A program made the translations under genes and the position numbers. DNA of 5,721 nucleotides from Candidatus Kaiserbacteria bacterium RIFCSPLOWO2_02_FULL_54_13. GTDB taxonomy: Bacteria; Patescibacteriota; Minisyncoccia; Phycocordibacterales; Phycocordibacteraceae. The notes under the pieces were generated by a model. The model was not told where the DNA came from. It searched no databases and saw only the letters and a list, made by a program, of their open reading frames with translations. The DNA lies in the NCBI GenBank assembly GCA_001783465.1, contig MFMI01000007.1, positions 1 through 5,721 of the forward strand. Reading direction: 5' to 3'. Position 1 is the first letter of the stretch, and each line of letters opens with the position of its first letter. Positions 1 through 4,288 of the stretch are shown piece by piece.

Positions 1-110
1 ATTAAATATTTCATGTTTTAGCTTGTATGTACGCCACCGTATCACAAAATCAGCCTCTTAAAAGTTTCTTTAACTCCCATTTCATGTGTTTTGACTGCGG
101 AAGGCTGACG
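1..110. other. Non-coding, AT-rich segment downstream of the operon
   Basis: This stretch lies beyond the operon terminator. It is clearly more AT-rich than the coding part and I see no convincing gene, tRNA or other RNA. Two copies of ATTTCATGT (8-16 and 79-87) are present. On the minus strand they contain ATG triplets, but the one at 85 opens only an 11-codon frame and the one at 14 runs off the window edge, and neither has a ribosome binding site. It is probably an intergenic spacer. Confidence 0.5.
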
Positions 111-141
111 AAAGAACGCCCGAGGTTATCGGGCGTTCTTT
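111..141. terminator. Intrinsic terminator hairpin after rpsI, possibly bidirectional
   Basis: A perfect 13-bp inverted repeat (111-123 with 129-141) encloses the 5-nt loop GGTTA. It begins 9 nt after the rpsI stop codon, where the transcript of the ribosomal operon should end. The stem carries A-rich and T-rich ends. The longer T tract (139-143) follows the stem on the plus strand, while the minus-strand transcript has only TTT before CGTC. The hairpin may therefore serve transcription from both sides, and its best orientation is toward a plus-strand transcript arriving from the left. The structure is read directly; the function is inferred. Confidence 0.8.
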
Positions 142-149
142 TTGTATTA

Positions 150-548
150 CTACCGTTTAGACCATTGGGGTGCCTTCCTTGCCTTCTTGAGGCCCGGTTT
201 CTTGCGCTCTTTGGCGCGAGGGTCGCGCATCAGGAACTTGGCGGCCTTGAGGACTGCACGGGTCTTGGGCTCTGTCTTGATGAGCGCGCGGGCGAGCGCG
301 TGGCGCACTGCGTCTGCCTGCGCGGCAATACCACCACCCTGCACGTGTGCGGTCGCGGCGTAGTGCTCGGTGCTCTCGCTCTTGGCAAATGCCTCTACGG
401 CAATGAGCGCGCGCAGGTCGGTCTTGAAATATTCTTTTGCCGTCTTGCCGTTCACCGTGACGTTATTTTTATCGGCCTTGACCATCAGCACGCTCGCGAC
501 GGCGGTCTTCCGGCGCCCGACTGCAGTAATAAATCGTTTAGACGGCAT
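150..548 (-). CDS. rpsI: 30S ribosomal protein uS9 (S9)
   Basis: uS9 belongs to the head of the small subunit, and its basic C-terminal tail reaches the P-site tRNA. The 132-residue product matches the usual length of about 130. It shows the family signatures in order: the GRRKTAVA motif near residues 11-18, the VNGK segment at 32-35, the GGG-I-A-Q-A-AVRH-ARAL block around 71-89, RDPRAKERKKPG at 109-119, and the terminal SKR that contacts P-site tRNA. The ATG at 548 follows the rplM TAA with one intervening T, so translation is probably coupled. No Shine-Dalgarno motif is visible; AATAAT precedes the start. The frame ends with tandem TAG TAA stops, then the terminator hairpin. This is the last gene of the operon and appears complete and normal. 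Confidence 0.98.
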   Translation of the reverse strand: MPSKRFITAVGRRKTAVASVLMVKADKNNVTVNGKTAKEYFKTDLRALIAVEAFAKSESTEHYAATAHVQGGGIAAQADAVRHALARALIKTEPKTRAVLKAAKFLMRDPRAKERKKPGLKKARKAPQWSKR

Positions 549-549
549 A

Positions 550-921
550 TTATTCGGTGATGACGAGATTCTTCATCCGCGGAGCGCGAAGCTTGTTACG
601 CGGAATCATCCCGTCTACGGTCTTCTTCACGACCGCAGAAATGCCCTTCTTCGCAATCATATCCGTCATCGTCATCTCGCGAAGACCTCCCGGATAGCCG
701 GTGTAGCGGGTGTAGACCTTCCCTTCCGTCCGGCGTTTGGGGAGATTGAGACGGCCCGCGTTCTCGATAACGACCTTCATAGGGAGCGCCTTGTTTTTAG
801 CGAAGTGCACCGAGCGCTTGCCGAGGAGCGCGTGCGCCGCCTCGCTCGCTACGCGCCCGAGCGTGCGGTCCGTCGCGTCTATAACGTGCGTCGTTAGTGC
901 TGGTTTTGTGTTGAGTGTCAT
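550..921 (-). CDS. rplM: 50S ribosomal protein uL13 (L13), short form
   Basis: uL13 is an early-assembling large-subunit protein. The product has 123 residues, against about 142 in Escherichia coli. Recognisable family segments are HVIDATDRTLGRVAS (12-26), the KVYTRYTGYPGGL block (68-80), and the MI-K-AVKGM-like segment ending MIPRNKLR (about 88-112). The protein stops at KNLVITE, so the family's extended C-terminal tail (the GNEHNH...QQP region of the E. coli protein) is absent. I chose the ATG at 921 because it follows the rplQ TAA by one base and begins the conserved region. A more upstream in-frame ATG at 945 would overlap rplQ and add eight unrelated residues. There is no Shine-Dalgarno motif. 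The rplM-rpsI pair is ancestral, and here it is fused to the alpha operon. Confidence 0.96.
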   Translation of the reverse strand: MTLNTKPALTTHVIDATDRTLGRVASEAAHALLGKRSVHFAKNKALPMKVVIENAGRLNLPKRRTEGKVYTRYTGYPGGLREMTMTDMIAKKGISAVVKKTVDGMIPRNKLRAPRMKNLVITE

Positions 922-922
922 A

Positions 923-1276
923 TTAGACGAATGATATATACGCAAGCTTGCGGGCGTCGTTTAGTCCTCGCCTGGTGCGCTTCACCACGCGCGTGTAGCC
1001 GCCCTTGCGCGAGGCATAGCGCGGACCGATGGTGCCGAAGAGCTTCTTCACAGCGTCCTTGTCGCCGAGGCGCGTCTGGGTGAGCCGGCGGGAGGCGAGC
1101 GTATTCTTCTTGGCGTAGGTCACGAGGCGCTCCACAAAGGGGCGGAGCGCCTTGGCCTTTGCCTCCGTGGTAGAGATGCGCTCGTGGAGCACGAGCGAGC
1201 GAGCGAGCGACTTCAGGAGCGCGCGGCGCTGGCCGGTCTCGCGATGGAATGTCTGACCTTTTTTAGTAAACGCCAT
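923..1276 (-). CDS. rplQ: 50S ribosomal protein bL17 (L17)
   Basis: bL17 lies near the peptide exit tunnel of the large subunit. The 117-residue product is of family length (about 116-127). The usual MRHRK start is diverged to MAFTKKGQTFHRETGQRRALL. The core is standard: SLARSLVLHERISTTEAKAKALRPFVERLVTYAK at 23-56, split here only by conservative changes, then RRLTQTRL (63-70), KLFGTIGPRYASRKGGYTRV (78-97) and the terminal LAYISFV. It starts 5 nt after the rpoA stop without a Shine-Dalgarno motif; AATAATAATC precedes the ATG. Its TAA is followed by a single T and then the rplM ATG. A run of GAGC repeats (1192-1210) encodes part of the SLARSLV segment. Confidence 0.97.
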   Translation of the reverse strand: MAFTKKGQTFHRETGQRRALLKSLARSLVLHERISTTEAKAKALRPFVERLVTYAKKNTLASRRLTQTRLGDKDAVKKLFGTIGPRYASRKGGYTRVVKRTRRGLNDARKLAYISFV

Positions 1277-1281
1277 GATTA

Positions 1282-2223
1282 TTATTCGGGCCTCAACGTG
1301 AGGCCGTGCCCGGCGAGCGCGACCGAAATTTCCTCTATTGCCTTGTCGCCGATGCCGTCAAGCTCTTTGAGCGCACTCGCGGTCTTCCTCGCGAGACCGG
1401 CCGCGCTCTTGATGCCCGCATCCTCCAAGGCGGAGGCGACGCGCGGAGAGAGTTCAAGGTCGGCGACCTTAATCTTTGAAGCGCTCGTCACGAGAGCTTC
1501 ACCCTCCGTAGCCTTGGTAGAGGAGGATGCTTCATTTTCTTGGAAGCCGATGACCGCCTTCAGCTGGTGAATCATCGTCTCAATGGACTTCTCCAGCGCT
1601 TCGCGCGGCGCGATGGTGCCGTTAGTCTCTATGAGAATGCGGAGCCGATTGAAGTCGGTGCGGTCGCCGACGCGCATATTTTCCACATCATAATTCACAC
1701 GGCGGATAGGGGTAAAGGTAGCGTCCAGTGCGATGGTGCCGATGTCCACCTTGTCCTTGGTGAGCACTTCGCGCGGCACGTAGCCGAGGCCGCGCTCAAT
1801 AGTCGCCTCCAGCTCCAGCACCGCCTTGCCCGAGAGGTCGGCAATGTGCTGTTCGGTATTTTTAATTTCAACTTGGGACGGGAGTTTAAAATCTTTTGCC
1901 GTGACTTCGCCCGCGCCCTTCGCCATAAGCGAGATGGTTTGCGGTTCATCGCCGTGGAGGATGAAGTGGACGCGCTTGAGGTTCAGGAGCACTTCCATCA
2001 CCGTCTCGCGCACGCCGTCTACCGTGGCGAATTCATGCGGGACGCCCTCTATCTTGACTTGGGTGACAGAGGCGCCGGGTAGCGAGGAGAGAATAATGCG
2101 GCGCAGAGAATTGCCGAGCGTGTGGCCATAGCCCGGATACAGCGAGTCAATCTCGTAGACGCCCTGCAGTCCTTCTTCTGAAACGATACGGGGCTTACTC
2201 GGAAGTGTGATGTGGTATTCCAT
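1282..2223 (-). CDS. rpoA: DNA-directed RNA polymerase alpha subunit
   Basis: The alpha dimer nucleates assembly of RNA polymerase, and its C-terminal domain contacts UP elements and activators. The product is 313 residues, close to the usual 315-330, and both domains are present. The N-terminal domain (about 1-228) contains GYGHTLGNSLRRIILSSLPG (31-50), HEFATVDGVRETVMEVLLNLK (63-83), ERGLGYVPRE (143-152) and IETNGTIAPREAL (198-210). A linker rich in S, T, A and E (about 229-248) leads to the helix-hairpin-helix C-terminal domain (about 250-313). By my alignment to E. coli, R261, G292, K294 and E298 match R265, G296, K298 and E302 of the DNA-binding face. N268, K297 and S299 are replaced by S264, D293 and A295. 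The gene starts 39 nt after rpsD in an AT-rich spacer with no evident Shine-Dalgarno motif. Confidence 0.98.
   Translation of the reverse strand: MEYHITLPSKPRIVSEEGLQGVYEIDSLYPGYGHTLGNSLRRIILSSLPGASVTQVKIEGVPHEFATVDGVRETVMEVLLNLKRVHFILHGDEPQTISLMAKGAGEVTAKDFKLPSQVEIKNTEQHIADLSGKAVLELEATIERGLGYVPREVLTKDKVDIGTIALDATFTPIRRVNYDVENMRVGDRTDFNRLRILIETNGTIAPREALEKSIETMIHQLKAVIGFQENEASSSTKATEGEALVTSASKIKVADLELSPRVASALEDAGIKSAAGLARKTASALKELDGIGDKAIEEISVALAGHGLTLRPE
1289..1305 (-). promoter_or_regulatory. RNA hairpin at the rpoA end, just upstream of the rplQ start
   Basis: A perfect 7-bp inverted repeat (GGCCTCA with TGAGGCC) with a 3-nt loop lies within the last codons of rpoA and ends 12 nt before the rplQ ATG. 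In the minus-strand transcript it is followed by CGAATAATAAT and not by a U tract, so it is not a terminator. It could influence coupling of rplQ translation to rpoA, or it could be a by-product of coding sequence. The structure is seen; the function is inferred. Confidence 0.35.
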
Positions 2224-2262
2224 AACGCAATCGTAATTACCAATAAAAATTTAAATATCTTG

Positions 2263-2877
2263 TTATCTCGTGTAGAACGAGAGCACGGCGACTAGGTCGC
2301 CCGCTCTGTCCGCCGACACAGCCGTCGGGCGCTCTTTAACGGAGCCCTCCATAGACTTCGCGTCCCAGGAGAGCCACGACGGGAGCGGCCGTTCCAGGAA
2401 TCGCTCCGAGAAGCCGACCAGCACGCCGTGCCCCCTGGAGCCCTCGCGCATGCTGATGCGGTCGCCGACCGAGAGCATATGCGAAGGGACTCGCATCTTT
2501 TTGCCGGCGACGAGTACGTGGCCGTGCGCGACCATCTGGCGCGCGCCGCGCCGCGTGGAAGCGAGGCCGAGCCGCCAGACGACATTGTCCAGACGCATTT
2601 CAAGGAGTTCGTGCAGGCGGTCGCTCGGCTGGGCGTTGTGCACGGCGGCGAGCGCCTTATGCACATAATTGCGGAACTGCCGTTCGGGCAGTCCGTAGGT
2701 CATACGCACCTTCTGCTTCTCCAGCATCTGCTTGCCGTACTCGCTAGTCCGCCCGCGGCCACGCTTCTTATTTTTGGCGGAGCGGTCGGCAGAGAGCGCA
2801 AACTTCTGCGTCTGCGCTTTTTCAAAGACTGATGCGCCGAGGCGCTTGGCTATTTTGTATCGTGGTCCGGTAATCAT
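2263..2877 (-). CDS. rpsD: 30S ribosomal protein uS4 (S4), cysteine-free type
   Basis: uS4 nucleates assembly of the 30S body by binding the 5' domain of 16S rRNA. In several bacteria it also represses the alpha operon translationally. The 204-residue product matches the family length. The N-terminal region has the GPRYKIAKRLG start and a KQKVRMTYGLPERQFRNY segment (54-71). The S4 RNA-binding domain lies at about 90-145 (LLEMRLDNVVWRLGLASTRRGARQMV, VGDRIS). The C-terminus is diverged at about 160-195 (LPSWLSWDAKSMEG...). No cysteines are present, so this is the form without the N-terminal zinc knuckle. The ATG overlaps the rpsK TGA in ATGA (4-nt overlap), which indicates coupled translation. 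Whether S4 regulates this operon cannot be told from the sequence. Confidence 0.97.
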   Translation of the reverse strand: MITGPRYKIAKRLGASVFEKAQTQKFALSADRSAKNKKRGRGRTSEYGKQMLEKQKVRMTYGLPERQFRNYVHKALAAVHNAQPSDRLHELLEMRLDNVVWRLGLASTRRGARQMVAHGHVLVAGKKMRVPSHMLSVGDRISMREGSRGHGVLVGFSERFLERPLPSWLSWDAKSMEGSVKERPTAVSADRAGDLVAVLSFYTR

Positions 2878-3308
2878 ACTCTTCGTGGTTTAGGCGGTCT
2901 CGGGCCGTTGTGCGGCACGGGCGTAACGTCCTTGATGGAACGTATCTGGACGCCCTTGCCCGAGAAGGCACGCAATACCGACTCGCGACCAGCGCCCACC
3001 CCGCAGATGACGACCGATGCTTCCTTCAGCCCTATCATCATGCCCTTCTCGCCGAGGAATTCGCCGACCTTGGCCGCGGCATAGGGAGTGGACTTGCGCG
3101 CGCCAGAGAAGCCGAGCGCGCCCGCGCTTGAAGAGATGACCGCATTTCCCTTCTCGTCGGTGAGGATAGCCTTGGTGTTGTTGAAAGTCGCCTCAATGTG
3201 GAGAATGCCCTTCTCCAGGTGATGCTTGGTCGCCTTGTTCATGGCGCGTTCCTTCCTGCCCGCGTCCATGCCTCGCCCGCTCTTCTTAATGATACGTTTC
3301 TTACCCAT
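2874..3308 (-). CDS. rpsK: 30S ribosomal protein uS11 (S11), N-terminally extended
   Basis: uS11 lies on the 30S platform beside the mRNA exit channel, where Shine-Dalgarno pairing takes place. The 144-residue frame is longer than the usual 129. The conserved core begins at HIEATFNNTKA (37-47) and continues through SAGALGFSGARKSTPYAAAKVGE, GVGAGRESVLRAF and the C-terminal DVTPVPHNGPRPPKPRRV (127-144). The first 30 residues are basic (MGKKRIIKKSGRG...). From memory, MGKKRIIKK starts are typical of Parcubacteria uS11, which favours the ATG at 3308. It has no Shine-Dalgarno motif. An internal ATG at 3242 (Met23) is preceded by AAGGA with 7-nt spacing and would give a 122-residue protein, so it remains an alternative start. 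Cys in VVICGVG is the only cysteine I find among the annotated genes. A 98-nt spacer holding a repeat separates it from rpsM. Confidence 0.96.
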   Translation of the reverse strand: MGKKRIIKKSGRGMDAGRKERAMNKATKHHLEKGILHIEATFNNTKAILTDEKGNAVISSSAGALGFSGARKSTPYAAAKVGEFLGEKGMMIGLKEASVVICGVGAGRESVLRAFSGKGVQIRSIKDVTPVPHNGPRPPKPRRV

Positions 3309-3314
3309 GGTATT

Positions 3315-3396
3315 TAAAATTCGAAATCCGAATATCGAAATTCGAAACAGACCCAGAATTCAATCTGGAATTTCGTGCTTCGAATTTCGTGCTTCG
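3315..3396. repeat. Quasi-palindromic AT-rich repeat element in the rpsM-rpsK spacer
   Basis: The element fills most of the 98-nt spacer. On its right side the 14-mer AATTTCGTGCTTCG is perfectly duplicated in tandem (3369-3382 and 3383-3396). On the left, CGAATATCGAAATT (3329-3342) is the reverse complement of that unit at 11 of 14 positions, and a weaker unit precedes it. At the centre CCAGA (3353-3357) pairs with TCTGG (3364-3368) around a 6-nt loop. The whole can fold into a long imperfect hairpin. TCGAA/TTCGAA words recur and the composition is unlike the flanking genes. It looks like a small dispersed palindromic repeat or MITE-like insertion, but copies elsewhere cannot be seen from this window. 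Confidence 0.7.
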
Positions 3397-3406
3397 TATT
3401 TTCATA

Positions 3407-3787
3407 CTAGGTTTTCTCAAGAGTGCGGCGGCCCGAGGTCATCGTCTTGCGGACGTTGCCGCGACGCGTGCGCGAATTGGTCTTCGTGCGTTGGCCACGC
3501 ACGGGGAGTCCGCGCGCGTGGCGGTCGCCGCGGAGCGCGTGGATGTCCTTCAAGCGCTTGATATTCTGTCCAATCTCGCGGCGCAACTCGCCCTCAATAG
3601 TGAACTCTTCTGCAAGCGAACGAACCTTCTGCTCTTCGTCGCTTGTGAGCTCGCTCCCCTTCTTCGCCGCAGAGACGCCAGCGGCCATCAGAATCTCTCG
3701 CGCGCGCGATGGGCCAATGCCGAAGATGAGCGGCAGCGAATACGCGAGCTGTTTCGTATCGGGAATGGTGACACCGGCTATTCTCAT
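3407..3787 (-). CDS. rpsM: 30S ribosomal protein uS13 (S13)
   Basis: uS13 sits in the 30S head, forms intersubunit bridges with the large subunit, and contacts the P-site tRNA through its tail. The 126-residue product fits the family (about 118-126). It starts MRIAGVTIPDTKQLAYSL, with the FGIGPSRAREIL helix-hairpin-helix segment at 22-33, EGELRREIGQNIKRL at 65-79, and the signature LRGDRHARGLPVRGQRTKTN at 85-104. The C-terminus is slightly extended (NVRKTMTSGRRTLEKT). I chose the ATG at 3787 because it encodes the conserved MRIAG start, lies one base after the rpmJ TAA, and is preceded by AAGGA, one of the few Shine-Dalgarno-like signals in the operon. A further upstream in-frame ATG at 3850 would lie inside rpmJ. 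The gene ends with TAG. Confidence 0.97.
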   Translation of the reverse strand: MRIAGVTIPDTKQLAYSLPLIFGIGPSRAREILMAAGVSAAKKGSELTSDEEQKVRSLAEEFTIEGELRREIGQNIKRLKDIHALRGDRHARGLPVRGQRTKTNSRTRRGNVRKTMTSGRRTLEKT

Positions 3788-3788
3788 A

Positions 3789-3905
3789 TTATCCTTGTCG
3801 TGCTTTACGTCTGGGATTCTTCTTATTAATACGATACAAACGCCCGCCACGGCGGACGAGCTGATCTCCCGGCTGTTGCATTTTGATAGACGCTTTGACC
3901 TTCAT
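3789..3905 (-). CDS. rpmJ: 50S ribosomal protein bL36 (L36), cysteine-free form
   Basis: bL36 is a tiny large-subunit protein that in its classical form binds one zinc ion through C-x2-C, C and H ligands. This 38-residue frame starts MKVKASIK and ends NPRRKARQG, with LVRRGGRLYRINKK between, which matches the family in length, start and C-terminus. All zinc ligands are gone: the CxxC region reads MQQPGDQ, the third Cys position is Asn (YRINKKNP), and the His is Arg. It is therefore the zinc-independent type, which is known in other bacteria. The ATG lies 7 nt after the infA stop, preceded by AATAATAA with no Shine-Dalgarno motif. Its TAA is separated from the rpsM ATG by one T. The order infA-rpmJ-rpsM supports the call. 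Confidence 0.95.
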   Translation of the reverse strand: MKVKASIKMQQPGDQLVRRGGRLYRINKKNPRRKARQG

Positions 3906-3912
3906 TTATTAT

Positions 3913-4200
3913 TTAAGTTAATCGGCGCACGATTCGCGCACGGCCCCCGTAGGGGTCAAGCACCATGTCTACTTGGTCGCCGACCAGCACGCGGATGCGA
4001 TGCAGGCGCATCTTGCCCGCGAGATAGGCGAGAACCAGTGGACGCTCTCCTGCATGGTCGCCCTCCTTAACCCCTCCTTCGCCCGAGGCTACGGAGGACG
4101 TGTCCGGCTGTTCAGACAGCCGGACACGAAAGAGTGAGTTCGGCAACACCTCCTCAACGACGCCGACCGTCGTCGTCTTAGTCTCTTCGCCTTCGTTCAT
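3913..4200 (-). CDS. infA: Translation initiation factor IF-1 with a loop insertion
   Basis: IF-1 is an OB-fold protein that occupies the 30S A site during initiation. The 95-residue product is longer than the usual 72. Before the insertion, TVGVVEEVLPNSLFRVRL (11-28) matches beta strands 1-2. After it, LVLAYLAGKMRLHRIRVLVGDQV and the terminal DPYGGRARIVRR (55-93) match the rest. Between them, about residues 30-53, lie roughly 20 extra residues rich in G, E and S where normal IF-1 has a tight turn. Both flanks are in one frame, so this is an in-frame insertion and not a frameshift. The insertion starts at a perfect inverted repeat annotated separately. The start is fixed: an in-frame TAA lies directly before the ATG, and no alternative upstream start exists. 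There is no Shine-Dalgarno motif. It heads the operon behind a predicted promoter. Confidence 0.96.
   Translation of the reverse strand: MNEGEETKTTTVGVVEEVLPNSLFRVRLSEQPDTSSVASGEGGVKEGDHAGERPLVLAYLAGKMRLHRIRVLVGDQVDMVLDPYGGRARIVRRLT
4099..4128 (-). repeat. Perfect 12-bp inverted repeat (hairpin) inside infA
   Basis: Arms 4117-4128 and 4099-4110 are exact reverse complements (CGTGTCCGGCTG and CAGCCGGACACG) around a 6-nt loop; one further T-A pair can close, giving 13 bp. On the coding strand the arms coincide exactly with codons 25-28 (R-V-R-L, the conserved strand 2) and 31-34 (Q-P-D-T, the start of the IF-1 insertion). A GC-rich stem of this length is unlikely by chance in a 5.7-kb window. 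No U tract follows, so it is not an ordinary terminator. It may be a trace of an inverted duplication that started the insertion, or an mRNA control structure. Confidence 0.85.
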
Positions 4201-4220
4201 TTATGACTTATGTTCCCCAT
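4197..4220 (-). CDS. Possible 7-codon leader ORF overlapping the infA start
   Basis: An ATG at 4220 opens the frame MGNISHK, and its TGA overlaps the infA ATG in the arrangement ATGA. It falls just inside the predicted transcript, about 8 nt after the predicted start site. It has no Shine-Dalgarno motif. A ribosome finishing it would be placed at the infA start, so it could couple or tune IF-1 synthesis. A chance short frame is equally possible because it is only seven codons long. Confidence 0.2.
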   Translation of the reverse strand: MGNISHK

Positions 4221-4234
4221 GCAAGTACTATATC

Positions 4235-4263
4235 AATCTAGCAGGAGTCTCTTAAACCGTCAA
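4235..4263 (-). promoter_or_regulatory. Predicted sigma70-type promoter of the infA-rpsI operon
   Basis: On the minus strand, a -35 box TTGACG (4263-4258, 5 of 6 consensus) is separated by exactly 17 nt from the -10 box TAGATT (4240-4235, 4 of 6). The TGC directly before the -10 box makes it an extended -10. Transcription would start near 4229-4228, giving a leader of about 28 nt before infA. It lies in the 87-nt spacer between the membrane protein gene and infA, where an operon promoter is expected. A second -35-like TTGACA sits a few bases upstream in a hairpin arm but has no matching -10. Confidence 0.65.
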
Positions 4264-4266
4264 TCC

Positions 4267-4288
4267 GTCTGTCAACCGACTGACAGAC
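4267..4288 (-). other. Hairpin at the stop of the membrane protein gene, upstream of the infA promoter
   Basis: GTCTGTCA (minus strand, from 4288) and TGACAGAC (to 4267) form a perfect 8-bp stem around a 6-nt loop, and outer CCG/CGG bases could extend it past a small bulge. The first base of the stem is the last base of the upstream gene's TAG. No U tract follows (GGATTGACGG), so an intrinsic terminator is doubtful. As DNA it is an inverted repeat placed 3 nt before the -35 box, so it could also be a protein-binding site. The function is not known. Confidence 0.5.

Noticed and set aside
27..560. A 177-codon plus-strand frame opposite rpsI
   Set aside because: It runs through the terminator hairpin and antisense to the whole of rpsI; the protein is not family-like.
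1192..1210. GAGC tetranucleotide run (almost five copies) in rplQ, considered as a phase-variation tract
   Set aside because: It encodes the conserved SLARSLV part of bL17, an essential protein, so switching by slippage is implausible. Codon choice is a sufficient explanation.
1540..2082. A 180-codon open frame on the plus strand opposite rpoA
   Set aside because: It is fully antisense to the conserved rpoA reading frame, shows no domain I recognise, and is the kind of long antisense frame expected opposite GC-rich genes.
2224..2262. AT-rich rpsD-rpoA spacer considered as an internal promoter
   Set aside because: I see no pair of -35 and -10 boxes with suitable spacing. A promoter cannot be excluded but is not supported.
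2295..2340. GCCCG/CGGGC pairing in the 3' part of rpsD considered as a regulatory hairpin
   Set aside because: The arms are short and lie within coding sequence with a large loop, which is expected by chance at this GC content.
3423..4070. A 215-codon plus-strand frame across rpsM, rpmJ and part of infA
   Set aside because: It covers three certain genes on the other strand, including their spacers, and its product is Arg/Ser/Pro-rich without recognisable motifs.
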